Origin: Mesostigma viride
Taxonomy: Eukaryota > Streptophyta > Mesostigmatophyceae > Mesostigmatales > Mesostigmataceae
Length of the DNA: 64,000 nt
Direction: 5' to 3'
Assembly (NCBI GenBank): GCA_009746045.1
Contig: RPFO01000380.1
Coordinates: forward strand, 440,847-504,846
This document shows positions 56,701-64,000 of the stretch, piece by piece; positions within the stretch are counted from its first letter, which is position 1, and each line of letters starts with the position of its first letter. The notes under the pieces are model-generated. The model was not told the origin of the DNA. It was given only the letters and a program-made list of their open reading frames with translations, and ran no database searches. Both the position numbers and the translations under genes were made by a program.

Positions 56701-56982
56701 TGCCCAGCTTAAAATATAACGGCCGCCAAGGAGCAGCACAGAGCAGTCCGTGCCAGGCAGGGTGGACGGCGGGCACGCTGTTGCTCGCGGAGCAGCTGCC
56801 TGAGCAGTGGTTTGTGCCGAGGCGCTACTCGCATCATAAAGCTTCCGACGGAAGCCCACTCCAGGCGCGATGTCGCCCGGAGTCCCGTATATGTTGGCAG
56901 CTGCGCAACATACCAGCCCCAGGACCAGAACAATTCGGACGAAAAGATACAAGTCCTGGAGAACCGAGAAAGCCCTCATCAT
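53530..56982 (-). CDS. DOMON and cytochrome b561 domain protein, 3 exons
   Basis: Exons (minus) 56982-56453, 55695-55044 and 53694-53530 join in phase to give 448 aa. Residues 1-29 are a signal peptide (hydrophobic core VRIVLVLGLVCCAAA). A DOMON domain follows (about 80-225), with CSVLLLGGRYILSWAV, WVGFGFSPLGAMVGSDAVIG and IVVAMGPDGADHLAYHG. The b561 core (about 255-420) has five or six membrane helices with His at KTHGVLM (263), WFHVHRVL (296), FTHGRLG (327) and FLHVTVGR (363), the expected ligands for two b-type hemes. The last helix is in exon 3 (LYITWISLLCAAFLAFEW). Members of this plant-type family pass electrons across membranes, often from ascorbate, with the DOMON heme domain outside. 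The assignment is firm; the substrate is unknown. Confidence 0.92.
53719..53783. repeat. (CAG)n trinucleotide repeat at a splice acceptor
   Basis: About 21 CAG units occur on the plus strand. On the b561 gene strand it is (CTG)n in intron 2, ending about 24 nt upstream of the exon 3 acceptor. Poly-Ala, poly-Ser and poly-Cys ORFs here are artefacts. Confidence 0.95.
54058..54260 (-). mobile_element. Solo LINE 3' end in b561 intron 2
   Basis: This is the inverted counterpart of 13960-14126. It has an (AATT)n tail, then GTGCTCCCGTTGTGGAGTCA, which includes the hairpin stem, and the GGCAGAGACCCCC and GGCATGCGCACAGC words of the 3' UTR. It is 5'-truncated, as expected of incomplete target-primed insertion, and lies in sense orientation within the b561 intron. 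Confidence 0.7.
55762..55784. repeat. Poly-G run upstream of a splice acceptor
   Basis: About 23 G occur on the plus strand, giving poly-C on the b561 gene strand, 66-88 nt upstream of the exon 2 acceptor. A second C-rich run (near 55710) lies directly before the acceptor. Confidence 0.9.
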
Positions 56983-57471
56983 GCCAATTATGAGAAGTCA
57001 AAATATATCACACGAAGCCCGCGCAACTCCAAGCAGAGAAAGCCACAAATATAACAGAACTGTTTGTATAGACCACCCTGGCGACGGCTTGCCCGCTTAG
57101 GACCAGCATGCTGAAAAATGCCTCATCGGCGGTGACATATGCGACTCTGCCTTGCCTGCGCTCCGAGCGAGCTCGGCCGCAACTCTTCCACAACATCCGT
57201 CAGGCAGAGCCCGGCCTTCTGGGAAGATTCGACTCGCTGCCACCTGCCTTATCGTTCTCGTTTGTCAAAGCGACCGAGAGATGGCCGACGTGCGTGATGT
57301 TGCGCACGGGAGTGAGTGTCTTGGCACAGTCAAGGGCACGCAAGAGCAGAGGGCAGCTGTTGTCAATCATCACAGGCGAGTTTTTTCCGGGTAAATGGGT
57401 ATTTTTATTAACCAATAGGAATATCATTAGGTGAACTATCACAGGCGAGTTTCATAATGCAAGTGATGTAC

Positions 57472-57474
<3 letters not shown>

Positions 57475-57507
<33 letters not shown>

Positions 57508-57568
57508 GTCCCACGCCGCGATGTACTGTACACTATAGATTCTCTGCTGCTCATGTGCGGCGTGGGAC

Positions 57569-57625
<57 letters not shown>
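57475..57625. repeat. (TTG)n / (CAA)n inverted repeat hairpin
   Basis: A (TTG)n run is followed by TGTCCCACGCCGC. After about 37 bases come GCGGCGTGGGACA and a (CAA)n run. The two sides are complementary and can form a stem of over 40 bp. A second partial right side (CTATAGATTCTCTGCTGCTC ... GCGTGGGAC then CAA units) lies at 57906-57962. Confidence 0.85.
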
Positions 57626-57629
<4 letters not shown>

Positions 57630-57905
57630 AAGTGATGTAGCTGTGCAACTGATGGTGTACGGCTGATGGTGCGACTGTGATGGTGTACGGATGGATCCTA
57701 CTTGGCATTCCCATTTGTTATTGCTGATGGGTGTTTGTTGCTGATGTGTACATAGCACTGCACTCGGCTCTATATTACATATTCGGCATATTACAAACGC
57801 CGGAGAGGCACAATACTGATTACTACCGGGGGCCCGGGGGCGAAGCCCCCGTTCTTGTATTATATATATCGGCTTCTATATTACATATTCGGCCCTCGGC
57901 CATGC

Positions 57906-57962
57906 ACTATAGATTCTCTGCTGCTCATGTGCGGCGTGGGACTCAACAACAACAACAACAAC
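57906..57962 (+). repeat. Second copy of the (CAA)-tailed repeat end
   Basis: About 36 bp match 57535-57572 (CTATAGATTCTCTGCTGCTC through GCGTGGGAC), again followed by a short (CAA)n tail. The repeated head-plus-CAA-tail design suggests the 3' end of a retroposon with a CAA tail. Confidence 0.6.
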
Positions 57963-59551
57963 TGCACTCGGCTACCACTTTTAATTAGGTACCAGTCCTC
58001 TAGATTTGCATGCGGTTCGGGCACAACATGGATGGCGCTCGTGTGAAGACTGAAGACCCCGCTCGGCCCCGCATAGCAAATTATCACGCATCGTTTTGCA
58101 CCTGGCAGAGGACTCTGCAGTCTGCCGGGTGAGAGTGATGCACAATCTTATACGTCGACTTGCTAAATACTGCCACATATTGTCACATGAGGGCACAAAC
58201 CGGATATGGGCAATGGGGCCAGGTCGCAAACCTTAAGCTGTAACGACGGTTAAGGTCAATTACCAGCTGCTCGCTGCTGGCCGGCACGTGGAATCAATGT
58301 CTTCGCATGGCCAACGCCGACGCTAATTACCTACCATCCATGCCGTGGCCGGGCATGCAACTACGGCAGATAATTATACAACCTCGTATTACTGGTAAGC
58401 ACGATGATTGTCCTCAAGTAGCCTAGCCACTCGTGAACGTAGCCACGTCACTTCCTCGTGAGTAACGTGATTTTCAAGGACCTAAAGTACTGGCCTTTCT
58501 TGCTGATCTCCTATATAATGTTCATATATTTGTCATATGAGATTGACACCTTGTCGAGCCCCGCAATAACTAGCGAAAATTGGTAGAGTTTGACAACCGT
58601 GGTGTAGTACCCAGCGCATGCCCTGATTCGATTGCCATCCAGCCCGCTTCATCTGCCGGCCTGCTCGCCTTTTTATCGCCACGTTGACGACCGTGACGTG
58701 GTGATGGCTGCGCTGGTATGGAATAGAGCCATGTGCACATCGCTAGCAGCTGCCACCTGTCCCCACTATCGGCCCTGCCCTCCATCTCATCTGGAAACTC
58801 TCCCTTGATTTTATGGCTACTGCAGCGTCACTGTTTTTCATCTTCTGTTGTGATAACCCCAAGTGCTCGACCTTGACTTTAGTTGCCTTGATCCTCTACT
58901 GCCGCTGCTCTACTCGCTGTAGCCCCTGCTCTCGTAGCTATTAGTAGCTGCTCTTAGTAGCTCCTCCTCCCCCCTTGCGCGTTGGTTTCGAGTTCCTTGC
59001 GTTCACTGTCCTTGTGTTCGGTGTTTATGCCAGCGGGCGCAATATCGCGTTCTTGGTTAATGCCAGCTGGTACGTGGGAACATTGTGCAGAGGCCATCCC
59101 GGGTGTTTTGTCGTGGTGTTACTTTTCTCCTTGTTTACCTGTGTTGTAGGTTGCTCTGGTGGTGTTTGACATAGAAACGCCCCCCCCACGCGCACCTCAT
59201 TGCATTTTATGGGATGCCTGTGCTTATGTAAAACATGTGATATCCGCAATGTTTGAGGTTGACACCCCAGCCATTCACGTTCTTTCCGGCTCCTGCTACC
59301 CACATGGTTCCATTCTGCCAGTTCTTATATGCACTTGTTCCATTCTGCCTACTGTCCTGTATGCCTTTATGGATGGCAGGCACGCTGGACATCCATTGGG
59401 AGGGGGGGGGGTGATCGAGCCCTGTCGTTGGGCCTGCAGGCCGCCCATAGGCTCTGAGCGGGCACCCACAGCGTGCTGGCTGCTTCCGTAATCTTTACTG
59501 CCTCCGATTTGACTACCATGCCATGCTCTTGCCACACAAGGCTAAGAGGGC

Positions 59552-60145
59552 GTGGGCTGCCATGTAGGCCAGCCTGACATGGCGGCGGCAGCAGCGGTGG
59601 ACTGGGCCTGGCAGGACGTGGGGTGGCTTGCAGATGTCACCCAGTTGCAGGGAGATGCCAGCACACGATGGACGCGGGTGGCAGAGAAGGCGAGGAAAAG
59701 GGAGGAAGAGTCTCTCAAGCAAGCAGAGGCGGTAACTGCCGAGCGGGACAGGCACGACGCCACTTTCACGCGCGTGCATGCGAGCGCTGTAATTGATTTC
59801 GTACCTGAGTTTTGCTTCTTGCTGGCATATTGGGTGGACTTCTGTGACAGTCTTTTGGAGGAAGAATCATGGGCAGGGCTGCATGGAGCGGCATCGGAAA
59901 GAGCATTCCTTCGGCGAGTGCAGAAGCTAGATATTCGGTTGATGTTGGAGGCCCCTAGCTTTTGCGCGCTGGGACGAGCCCAGCAGCAGCGAGTCTTCGT
60001 CTTGTTATCATCGCCGTGGTTGCAGATCGTGACCGATGGGAGGTGGAGAGGAGGCGAGCGATGGCGGCATCGGCGGTGCGGCAGGAGTGGCAGCATGCGG
60101 AGAGGAAGGCAGCCTCAGCAGGGGTGGGGAACAATGCCCTGGTGA
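59552..60145 (+). CDS. Uncharacterised plus-strand coding segment
   Basis: This is a 197-codon frame from a Met. It has a helical, charged segment (EKARKREEESLKQAEAVTAE) and a hydrophobic patch (VIDFVPEFCFLLAYWVDFCD). Near 59990 a better-looking frame (RDRWEVERRRAMAASAVRQE) takes over, so either an intron or a frameshift is present. It is collinear with the downstream segments at 60808-62804 and may be the N-terminal part of one gene. No family was recognised. Confidence 0.4.
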   Translation: MGCHVGQPDMAAAAAVDWAWQDVGWLADVTQLQGDASTRWTRVAEKARKREEESLKQAEAVTAERDRHDATFTRVHASAVIDFVPEFCFLLAYWVDFCDSLLEEESWAGLHGAASERAFLRRVQKLDIRLMLEAPSFCALGRAQQQRVFVLLSSPWLQIVTDGRWRGGERWRHRRCGRSGSMRRGRQPQQGWGTMPW

Positions 60146-60221
60146 CGGGGGCAACATCGAATTGGACGCGTCAGCGGCATTGGTGGAAGGGGAGCAGGGC
60201 ACGAACGCAGTGGCAGTGGCA

Positions 60222-60660
<439 letters not shown>

Positions 60661-60807
60661 CAGCAGCAACAGTAACGGCAGCGGCAGCCGAGAAAGAGGC
60701 AGTGTGGCTGAGGGTCATGCAGGGGCGGAGCAGCAATGGTTGAGGCGGGGGCGCAAGCGGCGGCGGAGAAACCAGGAACAGCATTGGATGCAATGTAGGA
60801 GAGGATA

Positions 60808-61500
60808 ATGTTAGAGGCGCCAGCAGGGAGACGGCAAGGGATGGGGGAGGAGAAGCGACCGCGGAGTAGAAAGTTGCGGCAGAGCAGAGATCAGCTGCGG
60901 CGGAGCGGCAGCGAGGAGAGGCAGAGAATTGAGGCAGACAAAAAGACAGCAGCGACGGAGTGGCTAAGAATAGAGGTGGAGAAGAGGGCGGCGGCGGAGA
61001 AGCTAAAACTTGAGACGGAGAAGAGGGCGGCAGTGGAGAAGCTAAAACTTGAGGTGGAGCAGAGGCCAGCAGCGGAGAAGCTAAAACTGGAGACGGAGCA
61101 GAGGGCAGCCACGGAGAGGCGGAGACGAGTGTTGGAACGGCAAGCTGCAGCGGCGAAACCAGGTGTTCAACAAAAGGTGAGATGGCAACCAATCCGGGAG
61201 CGGAAAATAGAGGCGTCACCGGCAGAACGGCGACGGCTGGAGGAGAGGAAGGAACTGGCGGCGGAGCGGCAAACGATTAGAGAAGGTCAGAAGGGAGCAG
61301 CAGCGGAGCGACTAAGAATAGAGGCAGAGAAGGAGGCCGCGGAGCAGCGGAGGGAAGAGGCAGGAGAGAAAAGGCCAGCAGTGGCGGAGCGAGAAATACA
61401 TGAGGCAGAGAGGCACGGGATGGCAGACATGCAAACAGAAGAGGCAGAGAGGCAACGCGCAGCTTTGTGCCATCAAGTGGTGGTGGCGAGGCAAGCATAA
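60808..61500 (+). CDS. Coiled-coil coding segment with internal repeats
   Basis: This is a 230-codon frame, almost entirely Glu/Lys/Arg/Ala. A roughly 15-residue unit of the type AEKLKLETEKRAA is repeated at least four times (about residues 55-105). A second charged stretch (AAAERLRIEAEKEAAEQR) follows. It predicts a long single coiled coil. It lies downstream of the (GGCAAC)n tract and upstream of the zinc-ribbon segment. No family was recognised; it could be a lineage-specific or transposon-borne gene. Confidence 0.5.
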   Translation: MLEAPAGRRQGMGEEKRPRSRKLRQSRDQLRRSGSEERQRIEADKKTAATEWLRIEVEKRAAAEKLKLETEKRAAVEKLKLEVEQRPAAEKLKLETEQRAATERRRRVLERQAAAAKPGVQQKVRWQPIRERKIEASPAERRRLEERKELAAERQTIREGQKGAAAERLRIEAEKEAAEQRREEAGEKRPAVAEREIHEAERHGMADMQTEEAERQRAALCHQVVVARQA

Positions 61501-61784
61501 GAGAAGAGGCAGAGACGGGAGTTGGAAAGGCAAGCACCAGCCGCAGGTGTGGCAGCGGCATCAACAGGGCAGGGAAGCACAGGGGTAGAGAGGCAGGGTG
61601 CAGCACATCCGCAGAAGTGGGAGACCGAAGGGCAGGTGGGTGGCTCTGCAGCCGCAACGGGATGAGGTGGCAAGATGTAAGTTCCTGAGCAGTGGCAGTG
61701 GCGGCGGCGGCGGCGGCGAAGCCCACAGCGCCAAGTGTGCAGAACCACACGGCGCGAGGACGGTAAGCCGTAGCGGCAACAGCA

Positions 61785-62204
61785 GTGGCAGCGGTGGCGA
61801 CGGGGCCCAAGGTCCCTCGCATCGGAAAACAAGTCTCCGGCTTGGCAGGTGCAGGAGAAGGAGAAGAGGCAGCCCATGTCAGGGTGCGGGATGCATTCGT
61901 GCGCACGAGGAAGAACTTCTTGAGCAGATCGCTGCTTACGCACAAAAATTTCGCCGAGGTGATAAACAAGAAGGTCCTGCCAAAAGCGCTCTGCTCGCAG
62001 AAGCGGTTGAAGGAATTTCTGCAAAGTCACACAGCATCTTTCACTACGTCAGAAGGGAATAATGACCGTTGGTTTGTGAGCGTGGCAACTATGACGCCGT
62101 ATCAGGGTGGTGGCTGTGTTTCTGGTGAGTTCAAGTGCCGCTGTGGAGAACAGTGGCGTAGTGTCCATTCCGTTCGTGATGGGTGGCAGGGGCGTACCGC
62201 TTGA
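61785..62204 (+). CDS. Zinc-ribbon (ZAR1/3CxxC-like) segment
   Basis: The frame encodes a basic helical stretch (TRKNFLSRSLLTHKNFAEVI, KKVLPKALCSQKRLKEFLQS), then GEFKCRCGEQWRSVHSVRDG before a stop. The next frame (62183 on) continues with GRVYPYLQTPIQ and RPHDHARCALCQRDGH. Together this resembles the ZAR1/3CxxC zinc-ribbon layout: C-x-C, W, a YPY/NPY block, then PH...C-x-x-C. The middle CxxC pair expected between the frames is not visible, and a one-base slip near 62190 separates them, so this copy may be decayed. Function unknown. Confidence 0.45.
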   Translation: MAAVATGPKVPRIGKQVSGLAGAGEGEEAAHVRVRDAFVRTRKNFLSRSLLTHKNFAEVINKKVLPKALCSQKRLKEFLQSHTASFTTSEGNNDRWFVSVATMTPYQGGGCVSGEFKCRCGEQWRSVHSVRDGWQGRTA

Positions 62205-62372
62205 AAGGGAGGGTGTATCCTTACCTGCAGACTCCCATCCAGGGTGGCATGCCCAGTAAGGAAGACCCCAACGACGACCGCCCTCATGACCATGCCCGGT
62301 GTGCGTTATGCCAGAGGGATGGGCACTTGAGTGCTCAGCAGTCAGCGCTCGTTCTGATGTCCGGTTTACATA

Positions 62373-62804
62373 GTGCCAAGTGGTCGCGCTCCACCACCTG
62401 TGCCTGCTCCAGCATTACAAGGTGCCATACTTCCAAGTGCGGGTGCGCGATCGTCAGCGCCTGCTCCAGCGCCGCAGCTCGCCACACTGCCGAGTGGGGC
62501 AGTTCAACCATCCGTGCCTACTTTGGAACCACCAGGAGTCGCCACTGTGCCACGGGCACAGGCTCTTTGGCAACCGTACACGACGATACACATTTCCACC
62601 ACCATTCATCTTCATCATCCTGAACGACTCGAACACGCGGACAAGATAACGGCAGGCTCGAGCTACCATGGTCCGGATTCTCCCGATTTCTGGCCTGCAC
62701 TGGTTGTCTCCTTGACGATGACCTTAGTACTAGAGGGCCTTGGCGATGATGATTCGTACGACACATTAATTTCTTTATACTGCAGAGTGACCTGCAGCAG
62801 ATGA
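62373..62804 (+). CDS. Pro/Ala-rich C-terminal segment
   Basis: This is a 143-codon frame with two or three repeats of a Pro/Ala unit (PSGRAPPPVPAPALQGAILP and similar), a His-rich patch, then SPDFWPALVVSL. The C-terminal 45 codons fall in the left arm of an inverted repeat (62581-62715) found elsewhere in the window. It may belong to the same gene as the upstream segments or be repeat sequence that happens to be open. A related DIWPALVVS peptide is at 33386-33574. Confidence 0.35.
   Translation: MPSGRAPPPVPAPALQGAILPSAGARSSAPAPAPQLATLPSGAVQPSVPTLEPPGVATVPRAQALWQPYTTIHISTTIHLHHPERLEHADKITAGSSYHGPDSPDFWPALVVSLTMTLVLEGLGDDDSYDTLISLYCRVTCSR
62581..62715 (-). repeat. Left arm of 134-bp inverted repeat
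   Basis: It is the reverse complement of 62957-63090 with only a few mismatches, 241 bp apart. The outer end is at the AAGGAGACAACCAG word. A single-stranded form could fold back into a very long hairpin. Confidence 0.8.
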
Positions 62805-62956
62805 CTCTTTTTCCAGGTGGATCGACCTTGTGTGGGTCATGCCGGCACTATCACTGCCGTGCTGCAAGGAGCATGATTCAGTCCCAAAGTTGTACATAGA
62901 ACCCCATGTGTTACGCATATTGAATGTAGTTCAAGGGGTTGGATGACGGCTACTTA

Positions 62957-63183
62957 TCAAGGAGACAACCAGCGCAGGCCAGAAATCGGGAGAATCCGGA
63001 CCATGGTAGCTCGAGCCTGCCGTTATCTTGTCCGCGTGTTCGAGTCGTTCAAGATGATGAATATGAATGGTGATGGAAATGTGTATCCGTGTGCATTGAA
63101 ATTATGGCTGGCTTACGTGTAGAGCGACTAGATGACCTAGACGGTGGGGCCGGAAACAGCATGCTTGATCAGGGCGTGTGTTT
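62957..63183 (+). repeat. Right arm and repeat shared with 15023-15243
   Basis: The first 134 bp are the inverted partner of 62581-62715. The full 227 bp match 15023-15243 closely. The match ends at GATCAGGGCGTGTG in both places, which marks a likely element boundary or truncation point. Confidence 0.8.
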
Positions 63184-64000
63184 CGAGCCTAGCTGGCCGG
63201 GAGTGTCTAGTGGTGAGCACCATTGCTGCGATCGCTCTCCCACCATTTACGAGGAAATACCCGCAAATGGAAAACCACTGAAAAGGTAGCTAGTCAGTCA
63301 TCACGTTAGCCATGCCATGTTTCCAAACGTCCAAGAACTGCACACGGTGTAAAGGCAAAAAGCCGGAGGACATCACTTTCAAATGTGCGGCGGGAACCAA
63401 AAGCCCGCGGATGCCAGAAAACATCGTGTTGCTGCAGCGACGCGACGATGTGGACAACGAATCCAGTGCCAAGCTCGGAACGGACGCAAAGGAGATCTGG
63501 CATCACAGGGTTCAGATGTGCGGAGATACTATGCGATCCAGCCGGTCCACGACCTGTTTGTAGAGCTTGTGCCAAGGGGCAGCACCGAACAGATGTGGGT
63601 GACGTTGCAAAAAACATCGAACTTGACGGAGCATAATGTCTCGGTCATAGTCTTTGACCAATAAACGCTGCAAGAGTTCAACAAGAGTCGTGATGAAATC
63701 AACACGATAAGAACAAAGACGGGAAAAAAGATGTAACTTATTGTGATATATTACCTGCAATGAAGGAAGCGGTACATGCCTCACACACACTGCATGTACT
63801 CTGCTAGTATCTATTCTGTACTAGGCACTATGTTATCAATGATGAGATAACGTACTCTGAGCGCCTGCCAAAGACATCCGAAGAATCTAGACAATGCAGG
63901 TAGCTCGAGCAGGCCTGCTGTTGTCTTATGTGCATATGATTACAGCGCGCTCATAATTGTTATCCGACAACTGCTCTTATCCTCAAGCAATGTTGGACCG
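63184..64000. other. Terminal region, possible coding debris
   Basis: A plus frame around 63312-63380 encodes a Cys-x-x-Cys segment (SKNCTRCKGKKPEDITFKC) that then changes frame. On the minus strand, 63512-63790 is a 92-codon frame with a helical look (TTLVELLQRLLVKDYDRDIM). They overlap, so at most one is real. No family was recognised and the window ends here. Confidence 0.3.

Larger units (their letters stand above)
56983..59551. other. Intergenic, no gene recognised
   Basis: It begins with the promoter side of the b561 gene. Contents are simple repeats (described separately), GGGGGCCCGGGGGC-type palindromic sequence near 57830, and a 64-codon hydrophobic plus ORF at 58975-59169 with two possible membrane segments but no recognised family. 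A G run lies near 59401-59410. Confidence 0.4.

Overview
This 64 kb window is nuclear DNA from a eukaryote with a large, repeat-rich genome. It has spliced genes with many long introns, non-LTR retrotransposon debris, hAT transposon remains and very large microsatellite and minisatellite tracts. Protein-level resemblance points to the green lineage. The kanadaptin-like gene carries the GGLTQGQQTQ block that I associate with plant homologues, and the DOMON-cytochrome b561 fusion is plant-type. A streptophyte (charophyte) alga such as Chara is my best guess, but that is inference. There is no bacterial-style gene organisation, no rRNA and no convincing tRNA.

Layout. 1-13.5 kb: dispersed repeats, a reverse-transcriptase fragment, and a decayed hAT transposase (9.86-5.95 kb, minus). 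The transposase gene is interrupted by a second 1,354-bp hAT-like element with an exact 8-bp target-site duplication. 13.5-19.3 kb: a graveyard of one LINE family. It holds several ORF2 3' fragments, an intact 519-codon RT-containing ORF, a large inverted repeat with an AT-rich short-period satellite inside it, and repeated 3' ends made of a hairpin followed by a (TTAA)n tail.

20.2-34.1 kb (minus): a complete 13-exon kanadaptin (SLC4A1AP-like FHA-domain) gene. I assembled it exon by exon; every splice phase agrees and the product is 933 aa. 35.8-36.8 kb (plus): the 5' part of a probable GT10 (alpha-1,3-fucosyltransferase-like) gene, divergent from kanadaptin. 37-40 kb: LINE ORF1 remnants. 40.9-50.7 kb (minus): a complete 12-exon DXO/Rai1 decapping nuclease gene (377 aa) with all active-site motifs. 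51.7-52.6 kb (plus): a three-exon gene for a 120-aa tail-anchored protein that I do not recognise. 53.5-57.0 kb (minus): a three-exon DOMON-cytochrome b561 gene (448 aa).

57-64 kb: simple repeats, a (TTG)n/(CAA)n hairpin, and a plus-strand coding region of uncertain integrity (59.5-62.8 kb) with a coiled coil, a (GGCAAC)n tract and a ZAR1/3CxxC-like zinc ribbon. It ends in a 134-bp inverted repeat also found near 15 kb.

The genes do not form a pathway. DXO (RNA 5'-end quality control), kanadaptin (nuclear FHA protein), GT10 (Golgi glycosylation) and DOMON-b561 (transmembrane electron transfer) are ordinary neighbours. The most unusual features are structural: tandem repeats placed against 3' splice sites, a GC-AG intron, a tandem array of decoy 5' splice sites, nested transposons and LINE 3'-end hairpins. 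All exon models were made by reading the sequence and are untested by transcripts.
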